Origin: Collybia mongolica
Lineage: Eukaryota; Basidiomycota; Agaricomycetes; Agaricales; Clitocybaceae
Length of the DNA stretch: 64,000 nucleotides
Assembly (NCBI GenBank): GCA_013420905.1
Contig: JAAXNY010000005.1
Span: 4,402,001 to 4,466,000 of the forward strand
Direction of reading: 5' to 3'
In this document: one piece after another, positions 32,268 to 44,393 of the stretch
How positions within the stretch are numbered: position 1 is the stretch's first letter
Layout: every line of letters starts with the position of its first letter
Position numbers and translations under genes: made by a program
The notes under the pieces: generated by a model
What the model saw: the letters and a program-made list of their open reading frames with translations, nothing else
Told to the model about the DNA's origin: nothing
The model's database searches: none

Positions 32268-34189
32268 CTACAGAGTGATATCAGGCCTTCCTAATACAAT
32301 AACGAACTGTATGTTGGTAGAGAGGTAACGATTACCAACGCCGTAAGTGCTAATAGTGTGCCCAACAGACACGAGAGTGCCCGGATCGATATCCCCTCGG
32401 CCACGACTATAAAGTGGCCAGGAAGGAAGGTTTTTAAAGTCATCGTCAGTGAAGTTGAACTTGCGACCCGACCCTACCCGTCCGTCGTAGACAGGGACTG
32501 TCACAGAAGTTATTAGAACAAACACAAATAACACATTAGATGTAAGAGTCATGCACTTTGATCATCAAATGAGCGTGAAGCAGGGTACCCTCATGCATGG
32601 GAGGCGGGGGCAGGTAAGGGGATGCTGGACATCAACGTGGACATACAATGGGATGATGAGCTTGTGGAAGCCACGGCTACGGGAGAAATCTGAATGAGTA
32701 ACATAGGCGAAGGAAAAGCAATAGAAACAATGTACATACCAGGAGGGCCGAAATTCACATCTTTTCCTTGTCCTCTGGTGTAAAAGGCAAGACCGTCCTT
32801 AGAGGTGTTTCCAGTGATGGAATTATACCTGCAGAGGAGGCCCAGAAAGGCCTCGTAACATCGAGTCTCTTGTTCCGACCCAGCGACTGAAACACCATGA
32901 ACACCATATTGGCCAGAAGGAGGGCCTACAAGATCCACCTGGGAAATGGCGCTTCTAGTGGTGACACCCGGGAACATGGCAACAGCAGCGGCATTGTCAG
33001 GGCGCTTCATTCATAGCTGCCCACCTTCTTGATGAAGCAGGTTAGGGTGGATTCGGGATAAGTTGACATGAACACCCGACTGAGTGAATAACATAGCCTT
33101 TAGTAAGGTGCTAACAACGAAAATCGAAGTTTCAATAAACATAAATCACAATGAAAGTTTAGGCAGGAACTTACTCTGCTTCCGAAGCATTCAATGCAGC
33201 CGCAATTTTTGAGAACACATAACGGTCAGATGTTGCAGCAGATTCCTGAGAGAAGGGTAATATTGGGGTCCATTTCCTAGGAGGGAAGATGAAATGTTTA
33301 TCTGGGAAATATATTGAATGAAAGACTTATGGGAGAAAGGGAAGGTCCTTGTATATTCTTCGCAGTGGAGGATCCTGGTAGAGTGGGGATGTGACGGCAT
33401 CCGGGTCTTTGGCGGTTTCACCATTGTCAGACGTGCCATCATCCACTGGATCTTCAGCAGTTTCACCGTTGTCAGACGCGCCATCATCCACTGGATCGGC
33501 GGGGCTCCTGGGCGGTTATAGGATCAGCCAAAAAAAAAAAGAAGTAGAAGGATAGTGAATGATCCTTGTGAGGAATAGTGCCTGTACGCACCCTTTGTCA
33601 GTGTAAATGGAGCCTCTGTCTTCGCCACTATCCCGCTCGGCAGCTTCAGGGTCAGTTCTAGGGAGAACAGACAAAATGTGAAGTAAGTACACTTTATGAT
33701 GAAACGAAGGTCTGCAAACTTACTGGTACCCAATCTCTCCATCGTCATCTGTAGCAAGATAGCGGTCGGACCCTTGACCGGAATGAGCAGAGCCATTTTC
33801 ACTACCAATTGCTTCTAGATCCAACACGTTTGCAAGCGTCAATGGCCTGAGATAAGGAGTCAATATGCGTAACGGCGAGCACAATGCAAGAGGAAACATA
33901 CTTTATTTCAACACTTGGAGAACGGCGAGACTTGTTCTTATTTTTGAGGGGGGATAATAATAAACTGAAGCAAGAAAATTAGCCAATTATAATATGTTAA
34001 TCAAGAAAACAGCATACTCTGAAACCATAGGCAGCTCGTTGTCACTTATAGATGCTTTAGAAGATGCCTTACGTCCCTTACGCAAGTCTTTCACAGGGGA
34101 AGGTGAGGACCTGTATAATTAACATTAGAACACAAGGATTAGAGTAGGATAGGGGGGACGAACATCACCACATCCACTGTGAAACTGAG

Positions 34190-34700
34190 AATAGATGAAA
34201 TTCAACCCTGCGTTTCATCCTCTTAAATAATAGAAATAATACATTAAAAATATGAAATTCATTCACTTAACAATCCTAAAATGTAATGAATTTCATCTTG
34301 AAGATGTTTGAAAACACACCCCCTGTGGGGGGAAAAATGGATGGAAAACCCCCCCTTAAGGTATAATTTAGTGGATGAATTTCATGCGAAATTTGTCTGT
34401 ATTCATACCCCCTGATTCTCGAGGCTATGGGATGAATTTCATTTCACCATAGGTGGAAAAAATAACCATTGTGGGAGGTAATTCCTATCAATATGGGATT
34501 AATCTACTACCTTGATGGGTGAGAATGGCAATGTTTTTTGGGGTAACATTACTGCAAATTTTTGAGGCTATGGGATGAATTTCATACCATGATAGGTGAA
34601 AATAATAGCCTTTGTAGGGATGGATTTCATACCATCACAGGTGAGAATAATAGCCTTTGTGGGGATTAATTCCATGCCATTTACGTCACTTAAATTTGAA
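34190..34700 (+). repeat. Left subterminal GGGATGAAATTTCATCCC-type repeats
   Basis: At least eight copies of (T)GGGATGAATTTCAT or the reverse ATTTCATCC within 500 bp, spaced roughly 60-100 bp. They are inverted relative to the right-hand cluster. Confidence 0.7.
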
Positions 34701-35726
34701 TTCATTATTTCTTCCCTGTTATCAATAAACACACTTTGTTCATTTTGTACAGTTAAGGTTTAACATCCATAAGATCTAAGGTATTGTAATTTGAATGCTC
34801 TATCAACTAGTATACCTCTGATTCATATCCCTCATTCCAAAGTTCCTGATCACCAGCATTACCAACCAGACTGCAAACGCAACACTGTGATTTGTTAGAA
34901 TCATGTATTGAGGTTAGTAATGAGAAAACTTACCCAAATTGCCCTATATAAATCCTTGTCATCCTGAAGCTGCATCTGGAGACAGAACCCATTTCCAGCA
35001 ATGCCGCACAGTGGGCGTGAGTTCGGCTGGTCAGATTAGTATAATAAAGATAAAAAAAAATTAAGTAATGGGTGGAAGTTGTTGGTCTTCGTTTGTGCAC
35101 TGCCAGACTGCCTATTGTCCTTGTTGACCTCATTGTAATGAAGTCATCTGTAAAACGGGTCAATGTTAATGTGCTTTGGATTAGATTGGATAGACAGACA
35201 TACTGAGACCCCCTCATTGTCCACCTGCACTGTGAGGTCAACAAAGTGGTGTACCATGTTGAGGACATTGTCAGGCATGGTCTTGTCCTGCATACCAATG
35301 ATGTCATTAGGTTTCCTGTAGGATTATTATTAGCATTTATTAATATTCTTAACGAAGCCTTATAGTTTGTATTGGAATTCAAATGACTACTACAAGTATT
35401 ATGATAGTAACTGTAATCTAACATTATACTAATTGTAATCTATCAATGAAGAGTGTTTACTACGAGGGGGAGGATGGGAGGCAGCAATGGGCAATGGTGG
35501 TGGTACGAGAGCAAGAAGGAAAGCATGTGAAAGCAGCTGCCAACGCATTATATAGCTCGGAATGTTCCGCCGTCGGGCATCTCAGTCAACAAAGCCATGT
35601 GATCAAATCTGAGGATGCTGACAAATATTTTTATTTATTTATTCAAATTGTATACTATTCATTATTAATAGGAGGCTGAAATATGTGCACCCACCATGTT
35701 TGAATGGTTGCAGGGAGGATCATTAT

Positions 35727-36473
35727 GTTACGAGTTCTTTATCAACCCAGTTTTCGGGCAAAAAGGTGATTCATTCATTGATTCATATTTCAACACTGCG
35801 GGAAAATAATTCCATAATGGGATTTTTCTTCTCTTATGGCTTTTTACAGCATTTCTCCACAAATACAAAGTATTGTGACATAATTTGCATGTATTTGGGA
35901 TGCTTACATAATGCTTTTGATGATGCCATCAAAATTATGCATATCTAATATTTCAAAGTGTTGCGTTTCAAAATTTATTTTGTGATTTTCTCCATAACCA
36001 GTAAAGCTATTAACTTTGTTTTTATATGTTTGGAATGTACAAACATGGCTCTACAATTTCCTTGTTGAGCACATTTTTCCCACGGTCTATTTTGAGCGAA
36101 ATATTAGAAATGTCCAGATTCAGCTAGTTTTGAAGGTCTGTGTGTTATGCCAGGGGTGGATAAACATTTTATAATAACAATGACCCTGACCAAACATAAC
36201 CCTTGTGGGAAATCATGCTAAACATTGGAATAATCAACAACTACTACTATATTTACCTGAAATACAAAGAGGATTGATTTCTCTATTTATTGTCACATGT
36301 CACATGATCTATCCCACCACATAAGTATACCAAATACATGACAACAATCTGAATGCTTATTTAGTGTCCATGATCCTGGGAAAAAGTTAGTTCTGATGGT
36401 TTTTGTGTTTTCTCCATAGCCAGGCAAGCTATGGCATTGGGTTTTGTGCACAGGCATTGCTTGTTTACTTTGT
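35727..36473 (+). repeat. Dispersed ~750-bp noncoding repeat, copy 2
   Basis: Direct copy of 9195-9955, lying inside the CACTA-like element. Differences are mostly single bases and a shorter (ATTC)n tract. Homology stops at about 36473, where the coding remnant begins in copy 1. Confidence 0.8.
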
Positions 36474-36639
36474 AACATTTTCCCATGGTCACATGACCTC
36501 CATAAACTATCACCTATGTTGTTTCTAGTCATTTACAACTTCCTGACTGTGGAATGGACTTATTTCTCCTAAGAAAAGAAATAAAGAACAAGTACCTGCC
36601 ACACAGTGTGTTGGCCCACTCCACCCAAGTCTAAGGCAG

Positions 36640-37039
36640 TAAAGTCATCCCATAAACCCACTATTTGTGGGATGAAATACCTTCTATGCTGAACTTAAAT
36701 CATCCCACATATTCCACCTTTTATGGGATGAAAGTTCACTCTCTAATAGATTAAAATGATCTAATAAAACCCACCCATTATAGGATGAAATTCCCCTCTT
36801 TTTCACTGGATTAAAATTGTCCCATATAATTCACCTCTAATGGGATGAAAGTTCACACCACTAAGGGATGAAAATTTCTGAAATTATAAGAGCAGAAATT
36901 CATCCTCTCAAGGGATGAAATATCTAGGATGAAGTTTCATCCCAATTTCATACCCTTTAGATTCATCCACTAAACTTAGGAAATGCTGCTTTCATCCATT
37001 AAGTGGGGGAAAAACCTCCCCCACCAGGTGCACAGTGTG
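36640..37039 (+). repeat. Internal copy of the element's right end
   Basis: The last ~150 bp (36890-37039) match 37844-37992, including AAGTGGGGGAAAAACC and the terminal CCAGGTGCACAGTG. A second, nested or duplicated right terminus is therefore present inside the element. Confidence 0.7.
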
Positions 37040-37179
37040 CCAGCATCACACCCCCACCTCATGCGCGATTGGCCACCATGGCCACCCTGCCAGTGCAGGG
37101 CAAAGTCACCCAAACAACAACTGGGCATCTGCAATGCTTGGATATCAAGACAATACCTGAGGAAGATGACGACAATGAC

Positions 37180-37335
37180 AAAGATAGCAGCAGCAGCAGC
37201 AGCAACAGCAACGACAAGGCCTGCGGCAATGACAGCAACAGCAGCGGCAGTGGCGGTACCAACAACGGCACAATGACAACAACTACAATGAGGACAAGAC
37301 AACCACCACCACCACGAGGATGACAACAATGACAA
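37180..37335 (+). repeat. Trinucleotide-rich low-complexity tract
   Basis: Runs of AGC, CAA, GAC and CCA triplets. They create long Ser/Asn/Asp- or Leu/Val-rich open frames on both strands that I do not take as genes. Confidence 0.8.
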
Positions 37336-37689
37336 AGGATGATGATGACAACAGGGACAACAACAAGAAAAGCGGCCAGTGCCACTGCTGCTGAAACCCA
37401 GGCCACTAACAGATGCCATGGGGGCCGACAAGGATGACAGGGGCAGCAGGGGCCCCCGCCCATATTAAATTATCTATTTACTATTAATGTATCATGTTCA
37501 ATATCAATATATGATATTATCCTATCAATGTATGTAGAACATTAGTAAATAAAATAGTAAGTAAACTCTTATATGTAAGTAAGTAATTTATAATAGTAAA
37601 AGAAAGTAAGTGAGTCTGCACAGACTCTGTGGAGTCCGTGCAGAGTCTGTGCAGAGTCCACAAGGACATGTGGGGGACTGTAAAATACA

Positions 37690-37992
37690 GGAAAATTATC
37701 CTATACATCTCCTTTTATTGGATGAAAATCATCCTATATATCCCCTTGTATGGGATGAAATTCACTCCTTTTATTAGATGAAAATCATCCCATACATCCC
37801 CTTTTATGGGATGAAATTCATTCCATCAATAGATGGTATTTTAACAGTACAATTTCACCCTCTTAAAGGATGAAATATGTGGGATGAAATTTCATCCTAT
37901 TTTCATACCCCTTAATTTCATCCACTAAATTTAGGAAAAACCCTTTTCATCCATTAAGTGGGGGAAAAACCACCCCCACCAGGTGCACAGTG
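37690..37992 (+). repeat. Right subterminal repeats and terminus
   Basis: Repeated CATCCxxxTTTTATGGGATGAAAT words followed by the terminus CCAGGTGCACAGTG. It pairs, inverted, with the left cluster at 34190-34700. Confidence 0.75.
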
Positions 37993-39100
37993 ATCATTGT
38001 CAACTTTCTTGGGCTTTGGTGTCTTGGGAGCCTTGGGCATGGCTGACTTCGCAGGACTCTTCTTGGCCTTTGGGGATTCAGAAGACGTCCTAGAACCCCC
38101 CCAAAAAAGAGGTTAGCAATTGTGTCATAAACAGATAAAGTGGGTGTGCACATCACAGCTGAAGACACAGAAGGGGTGATAGCAGGTGGAACACTGATCA
38201 GAGATCAGCGCAAGCAAGCGAAATAAAAAAAACGGGTCAATATACCTTCGGGTAGCAACCTCAGCGGCTGCGTCTGTAGCTTTGCCCGCCTTGGATCTGT
38301 ATGAAGTAATATAAATACACGCAGAAATATATGGATATACTGACTCATACCTTGAATTTCGAGCAGTTTTGAGTTGCTCCAAGGCTGCACCCTTCTCAGT
38401 CTTGACCTTCGTGCGGCTGGGAGAAAAAGGTCAGATAAGCATCAAGCAAGGAGGAATTTACAGTACGTTGGTCTTTCGGTTGACCCAAAAGCTATACTTG
38501 TTCCAGGACAGGTGAGATTATCTATCATATCGCTGGCGTATGGTGAGGAAACTAAAATTAAACTGAATCACAGGGGAGTAGGCTCACGAAATAGAAACCG
38601 CAGGGAGTTTTCTATATGCAGGAGATCCAGGCGAAGGAGGGGGGGTGCCTGCCCTGGCTTTTTTTGGAGAGGGTTGAGGATTCCCAATGATTTCACTGAA
38701 TGTCAGAATCATTGAGCAGTGAACCGCAGGAGGGAAGATTGAAGGCACTTACACAACACTCGAGTCATCATCAGAGTTGACAATAGTAGTCTTGCGCTTT
38801 TTCGGTGAAGAAGTAGGTGTCCTAAAAATCAAATATAGCTCAGATATGGCTGGGAAATGATAAGATGTGAAGGAAACGTACATGGGAGCAGGATTGAGGG
38901 CCCCTTCAATGATACTGGATGAAAAGGTGTAAGGGGTGGTGAACAGTCCCAAAAAAGTGCTCAGAGAATCCGAACCTATTGAGGTCACCAGTAGACCTGA
39001 AATGAAGTCAGTCATTGAATAGATGAGGAGAGGGAACAGAACACACAGCTGGTTGTGCAGCTTTGGCGTTTTCTTGATGGATGTCGCGCTAAGAAAGAGG

Positions 39101-40227
39101 AACATGAGTCAAGAGCTATCGGAGAGACTTTAAAACACATGTCGATGCTTTGGATGCACGGGCCATTGATAGAAGGTTTTAATAGTAAAGTGAGTGGATA
39201 GAAGTGGAAGTAGCAGGGGGTGAGGGTTGAACGAGACGCAGAGGATGCTCTTATAGAAATAAATAAATAAGAGCATGTAAGCTGAGATGAAATAATGATG
39301 GTGATGTTGGAGCAGTCCATAGTGCGGCAAGGTGCGGCACCAGCGGGGATAGCATCACAACAGCCATTGCAAAGCACAGGAATGACAAGTTATTGGGGAA
39401 GTGAAATGCACCTAATAAGAAGGAAACTGTCAAACCTAGTTGTAATTAACATCAGAAGGCATGTCAAATAGATATTGATTAATGAACTTACGTGTTCATG
39501 TAATGGGAGATATCCACGAGGCAGGTTTTTGCATCAAGGCGCAGAAATGCATTCCTGTGTAGTAACTTAAGAGATAGTGCCTGGGAAGGACTCAGCTTAT
39601 ACTAGCGAAAACAGGTGGTGTGTTTGAAGGTCAATATGCTACTACCGAGAGTTAGGATAAGAAGATGAGAATATCAGGAATACACACCTACGTCGCAACA
39701 CGGTGGCAGTAAAGTCCAACCGGGAATATGCATTACTAAAATATAGAGAGTATGCAAGGAGACGAAGGAATGTAACCCCAAGGTTAGAACCCGGCATCTT
39801 CAAATTGCCGAAGCAGTTGTGGCAGGAGACACATGCGGAGGAGCACAGGAACAGCAGGAAGGCAGTTATCTGAGAAACAAAGATGTGGGGCCAGGAAGAA
39901 GGGTGTATAAAGAAAGGACCATACCACGCCTAGCATTGGCAAGCCTGACAAGGAAATGGCGGTTGGGAAGGATCAAGGAGGCCAACTATCGGATTGAGCG
40001 ATAGAACCAGTGGTTCATGCTGAGAAGAATATAGACAAGTATGGTGAACTTAAAGCCAATTGCTGCCTAGCTTCCACTGCATCAGACGACGAAGAACACA
40101 AGGAAGGCTGAGTGGGCAGTGTGTTGGAGGGGAGCCGAGATGCCTGGAAATGAAGGGTGACACAAATGGCCAGCCTAAGCATAGATAACCTCCCAAGCCT
40201 GCTAGGACAGGCTGAATAGCACCCACT
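39101..40227. other. Upstream of both flanking genes; minus-strand exon-like traces
   Basis: Short coding-like pieces on the minus strand (for example about 39560-39490 and 39740-39690) may be further 5' exons of the split gene or of a separate decayed gene. I cannot join them in phase with confidence. No RNA gene or element end is seen. Confidence 0.3.
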
Positions 40228-41197
40228 ATGAACCCCACCTTCGATATTGAAGGCGCTCGCGGAAGGCTCTTGACCATATCTGAGGAAAACATATCTGGCG
40301 TAGGGCTCGCAAATGTTGCACAGGTAAGCCACGCGGCATATATTTGGGGTTTCTACAATGACTTAATTCGAATGTAGACAGCAAGGTGGACCGACAGGAT
40401 TAAAGTAACTCGGGTCAAACACCCCACCACCTGGTGTCTGCTACAGGAAGGGGAAAACGAGCACTGCGAAGAGATTGTGTTCAGTGTGCGGGGGGTGATC
40501 ATTGCTAAAGACTTACCGCCAATTCTTCAGCGACCACGGTACATGCAGAGCAGTATGGGAGGGTGTGTACGGCTGATGATCGGCTAGCTTGTCACCGAAT
40601 TGATACAAGTACCTTAGGCAAGGCGTCACCATCGCGGGGCTCGGTATTCCAAAGTTCGACCAGGGCATGAGGGCTGCGACAGAGGTATATGGTTTGTTTG
40701 ACCGAACCTTTGCAGATGGGCAAATGGAATCCTGGAGCGCTGCTGGATTGCCTGGCCCCAACAATTGTTCAGGACTCAATGCATCTAATCGATACATGAC
40801 ACCGCGTCGCGATGTCCCAAATGCTCAACATGTTCCCTTTTCTGCTTCCGTCGATCCCAAAGGCATTCTCGAGGCTATGATCGATTCAGACCATGTACAC
40901 ACGGAGGAAAACATTGTACTCTATTTCTCCAGCTGTGTTGACGGGGCTGGAAAGAGATCGTGAGTTGTGGGCAGATACAGGGCAATATATACTTATGGTT
41001 TGGCAGGTTCGAACCCACATCACTGCAGATATTCCGCCTAGGTGACATTGTTGAAATCCAAGTATCTTTTGTGGCAGTACCGCTGAAGGGTGAACAATAC
41101 AAAATGGTTACGATTTTGCACTCTATTGCGTTGTTGGATGGGACATTTGGTCAGGTATAGCAGAGAAATTCAAAAAATTTAACACAAGCTTATGCGC

Positions 41198-42415
41198 TGA
41201 TAGGGCCCGAAATTGTTTGCACTTATAAAGTCGACAAGTAAGGCTATTAGTATCATTTCTAATAACCAAGTAAACGGTAATAAAGGATTAGAGTCGAGCT
41301 CCAAGACGGCTAATCAGAGTGAACTAGTCTAATGGATAATACACTATCAGTACAGAGGACTATGAGTACGGTCTATTATTAGTCCTATTCACCATGCCCG
41401 GTTACAACCTCGGTGTCTTAGTTCATAAGTAACCGTTGTAGTATGATATCATTAGTCCGGGGATCATCATTAATAGGAGAAGTAATTATAAATTCGGGAC
41501 TTGCACAACCCGATCCTAGTCAGGGGTACTTGGTGTTAACTACCGGAAGTGGCGGGACCCCGTGAAAAGCAACCGGGACAATCAGGAGGAGTAAATGACA
41601 GTGCTGCGCTGTTTTAAATAACGGAGCGCGCGGTCGCGACTTGATAAGAGTTTAGCCAGCTCTTTCAATATTTGATAAGTAACCAGTAAACGGCATAATT
41701 GGCACGCATGGCGCGCGCGCCAAGTTGTAGAGGACGCATCAGCATTGAATACAGATCCTTGGCGCGCGGGAGCGCGGTTCCGTGTAAAATTTACAATTCC
41801 GTATGATATTTAGTTTGTACACTATAAATAGACTGTAGATAAGTAGCGCTAAGAAAAGGAATCTTGCCCCCACTTCGCGCGACTATAGAGTATACAAATC
41901 ACATTTGTTAAAACACTATTGCATGTCCGAATTAAGGATCAGATTGCTTCAACGTGTCTTGATTGGAATTGATTGGAGAACCACAGAATTAAAGAAACTT
42001 AGTTCACTTGGAACTTAGTACCGTATTGTCCGTTGGAATTACTAGGCACTTGGCCTAAGTGCACTTGGCACTGTATTGTTTGATAAGTCGCTTGGACTTA
42101 TAGATCCGCTTGGGATCACTAATAATTGAACGTACACTTGGTACTCAGTCTATTGGATCGAGAGATTTTATAAATATACCTAGCAGGTTTTTGAACCTGT
42201 GTTGAAGCTTTTGTCTAAATCGAACCCGTTGAGAGATCATTGGAAAGGGCTTTGGCTAGTACTATTCAAAGCTTAGTGCTTCTAAGCACTTGAACCCGAA
42301 CTCAAAACAGGCGATTCCTACTGTTCGTGTGTTGATTGTTAGGTTTGGTGTGTGTGTGTGTGAAGGATTACATTACATAGCATCAGCGCACTTATAGCCC
42401 AGGAGCCCCCTTTCA
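41198..42415 (+). repeat. 5' LTR
   Basis: 1218 bp, TG...CA bounded. It holds a run of CTTGGxxCTxxGxxCxxxTTGG words in its 3' third and (GT)n near the end. Almost identical to 54233-55450. Confidence 0.95.
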
Positions 42416-42440
42416 TCTGGAGCCCACCGCGAGGGTTCAG
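42416..42440 (+). promoter_or_regulatory. Candidate primer-binding site
   Basis: TGGAGCCCACCGCGAGG starts two bases after the 5' LTR. Its complement ends in CCA like a tRNA 3' end. The tRNA identity is not determined. Confidence 0.55.
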
Positions 42441-42876
42441 AGTTTTTGAATAGTCTAAAGAGAGTGTCTTTCTTTGAAAAATATTATACCAAGATGAGTA
42501 ACGTCGTCTACAAATTGAAGTAGAGCGGAGAAAGTTTAGTCAATCTGTCTCAAGAGCCACGCCCACAAGCCAGCTCGTCAAACAGACTAACTAATCAGCC
42601 ACTTGCAAGACAAGTAGCTACAAAAACGCGGCAGACTAAAAATTCGCAAAATGCTGGAGTAACAGAGTCGTTACCACCTCCTAGGCGAGCGCGCACACGA
42701 GGATCTTCACAACCAGCCTTTGGATCTTCAGGACCAAGGCAAGTATTTACTGTAGAACTCCGGAGCCCTTAGGAAACATATCGACTACTAGTAAACCAGT
42801 AGCGCGCGGAAGATCGTCCGTAGTAAACCCAGTAGCAAACCCGAACTCGTTAGCTACTCAGAACCGTTCAGTAATC

Positions 42877-44388
42877 ATGACTGAACCCCCTCGTAAATAT
42901 ATGCCCCAACCAGGCGTCCGTGATGCACCAGTATTCAAAGGAAAAGAGCCCACGGGTTTAATCCGGTTTCTGGAGCGAATGGAGGTCCTATGGAAGGAGT
43001 GTAACATTACAAATGATGAAGAAAAGAAGTTAATGTTAGGAAAATACGCAGACCTACAATCAGAGAATGAGTGGAGGGCATTAGACCACTATAAGACAGG
43101 CACTTGGACGGATTTCAAGACAGAGTTGATCTCTAGTTATCCGGAAGCACTCGATCAAGTAGAAGGATCAGTAGCCAAGTTAGAAGCAGTGTGTCGCGCC
43201 AACCCACGTATTGGAGTAACCGATGAGGCCGCGCTGAAAAAGCTGAAGCGTGAATTCAAAGCAGAATCTATTAAACTCTTGGGAGTTAGGCCACCTATTA
43301 TCTCTAACCGAGAATTAGTTACCAAGTTCTTGGGATGTCTAGACGAAGTCTTCAGATCCCAAGTACAAGGAAGGCTAACCCTGCTAGGGAATAATCAGTC
43401 TAATGCTACACAGGCAGGACAAGCCGTTGCTACAAACAACCGAGCAGATCCTAATACTATTGCCGAAGCCGCCGCGCTCGCGCGACGAAAAGGGGATCAG
43501 TACGATCTGGAGGAAGTTATAGCAACTGCAATCAGCATTTCTGAAGGTGTAGCCAACATGAATATTCCAGACACAAATAGATCGTTTATAACGTCCGTAA
43601 CAGCAACAGCAGCGCCCAAAATCAAAGTAGAGATGGATGAAATAAAACAACAAATAGTTAATTTGTTAGACCGTCTCCAAGTAAATGAGAAGAATATGAG
43701 GAGTGGATTCGAGGATGTAATGAAAGCGCTTCAACAAGCAACTGTTCAGAACCATGCCACGAATAGCGCACCCCAGCAGCATCAGTATCAGAATCAGTAC
43801 GGAAAGCCTAAAGAAGGACAACCGCAAAGACCAAATGCATATAAATGTCACTACTGTTTTACACCCGGACACTTCATAATGGCCTGTCCCGAGAAACAGA
43901 AACATTTTGAGGAAGGGAAAATAAAAACCAACGCAAATGGAGGAGTATGCTTACCAGACGGATCATATATTCCAAGAGAACCAGAAACGGTATCATTGAA
44001 AGATAAAGTGGAACACTTCCATTCAAAGAAGGTAGCGGCCCTTTATTACGGAGATGTCACGGAAGGACCCGCTCCAGGAGTATTGTCCGTTATGCAGTCA
44101 CATAATGCAATAGACAATAGTAACGACATTGGAACCTTGAAAGCCATAATGGCACAAATGGCACAATTTCAAGCGCAACAAATGTTAGGACAACAGAGCG
44201 CGCAAACTGCGTTGCCAGTACCGCCTCAGATGCAGAAACAGGAATATATAAATAATAACTATAATCCTACGGCAAAGAGCGCGCCGAATCCTGACATAGT
44301 AGCCTTACAAGCACAAATGAGTACTTTATTAGGGCAGGTAGCAGAACTCAATAACCAAAACAAGGTTAAAGAGTCAGGTTTCAATTAG
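42877..44388 (+). CDS. Retrotransposon gag
   Basis: 503 residues. A helical capsid-like N-terminal half (FKGKEPTGLIRFLERMEVLW onward), a middle coiled region, and one CCHC zinc knuckle CHYCFTPGHFIMAC at about 326-339 for RNA binding. It packages the element RNA in cytoplasmic particles. Ends in TAG; the protease frame begins in the -1 frame with a short overlap. Confidence 0.9.
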   Translation: MTEPPRKYMPQPGVRDAPVFKGKEPTGLIRFLERMEVLWKECNITNDEEKKLMLGKYADLQSENEWRALDHYKTGTWTDFKTELISSYPEALDQVEGSVAKLEAVCRANPRIGVTDEAALKKLKREFKAESIKLLGVRPPIISNRELVTKFLGCLDEVFRSQVQGRLTLLGNNQSNATQAGQAVATNNRADPNTIAEAAALARRKGDQYDLEEVIATAISISEGVANMNIPDTNRSFITSVTATAAPKIKVEMDEIKQQIVNLLDRLQVNEKNMRSGFEDVMKALQQATVQNHATNSAPQQHQYQNQYGKPKEGQPQRPNAYKCHYCFTPGHFIMACPEKQKHFEEGKIKTNANGGVCLPDGSYIPREPETVSLKDKVEHFHSKKVAALYYGDVTEGPAPGVLSVMQSHNAIDNSNDIGTLKAIMAQMAQFQAQQMLGQQSAQTALPVPPQMQKQEYINNNYNPTAKSAPNPDIVALQAQMSTLLGQVAELNNQNKVKESGFN

Positions 44389-44393
44389 GTCCG

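Larger units (their letters stand above)
34175..37992. mobile_element. CACTA/EnSpm-like element, probably non-autonomous
   Basis: 3818 bp. Ends are CACTGTG (34175-34181) and CACAGTG (37986-37992), flanked by a 3-bp target duplication ATC (34172-34174, 37993-37995). CACT(A/G) termini plus 3-bp duplications define the CACTA/CMC group. Long subterminal zones on both sides are packed with GGGATGAAAT/ATTTCATCCC words in opposite orientation, as expected of subterminal transposase sites. No Tnp2-type transposase is seen; minus-strand coding-like fragments (about 35320-34930) are not recognisable. It contains copy 2 of the dispersed ~750-bp repeat. Confidence 0.7.
32268..39100 (-). pseudogene. Unnamed mushroom-family gene, split by a CACTA-like element
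   Basis: Many small exons on the minus strand. The N-terminal part (about 39100-37993) encodes Lys/Ser/Pro-rich disordered blocks, including SPKKRKTTIVNSDDDSS and PKAPKTPKPKKVDND. After the insertion the series resumes at about 34113 (RKGRKASSKASISDNELP), then an acidic repeat (two copies of DPVDDGxSDNGETA), and a folded C-terminal region (DRYVFSKIAAALNASEA, DGLAFYTRGQGKDVNFGPP, VPVYDGRVGSGRKFNF, NRYLSTNIQFVIVLG) ending at 32268. I recall this C-terminal pattern from unnamed agaricomycete proteins but know no function. Breaks: the 3.8-kb element inside a coding exon, and TGA at 33011-33013. Removing the element restores an exon with a donor (GTGATG) and a 58-nt intron. The 5' end is uncertain. 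Confidence 0.6.

Noticed and set aside
36976..37463. Overlapping Ser/Asn-rich and Leu/Val-rich open frames
   Set aside because: Triplet-repeat low-complexity DNA inside the CACTA-like element; no start or splice logic.
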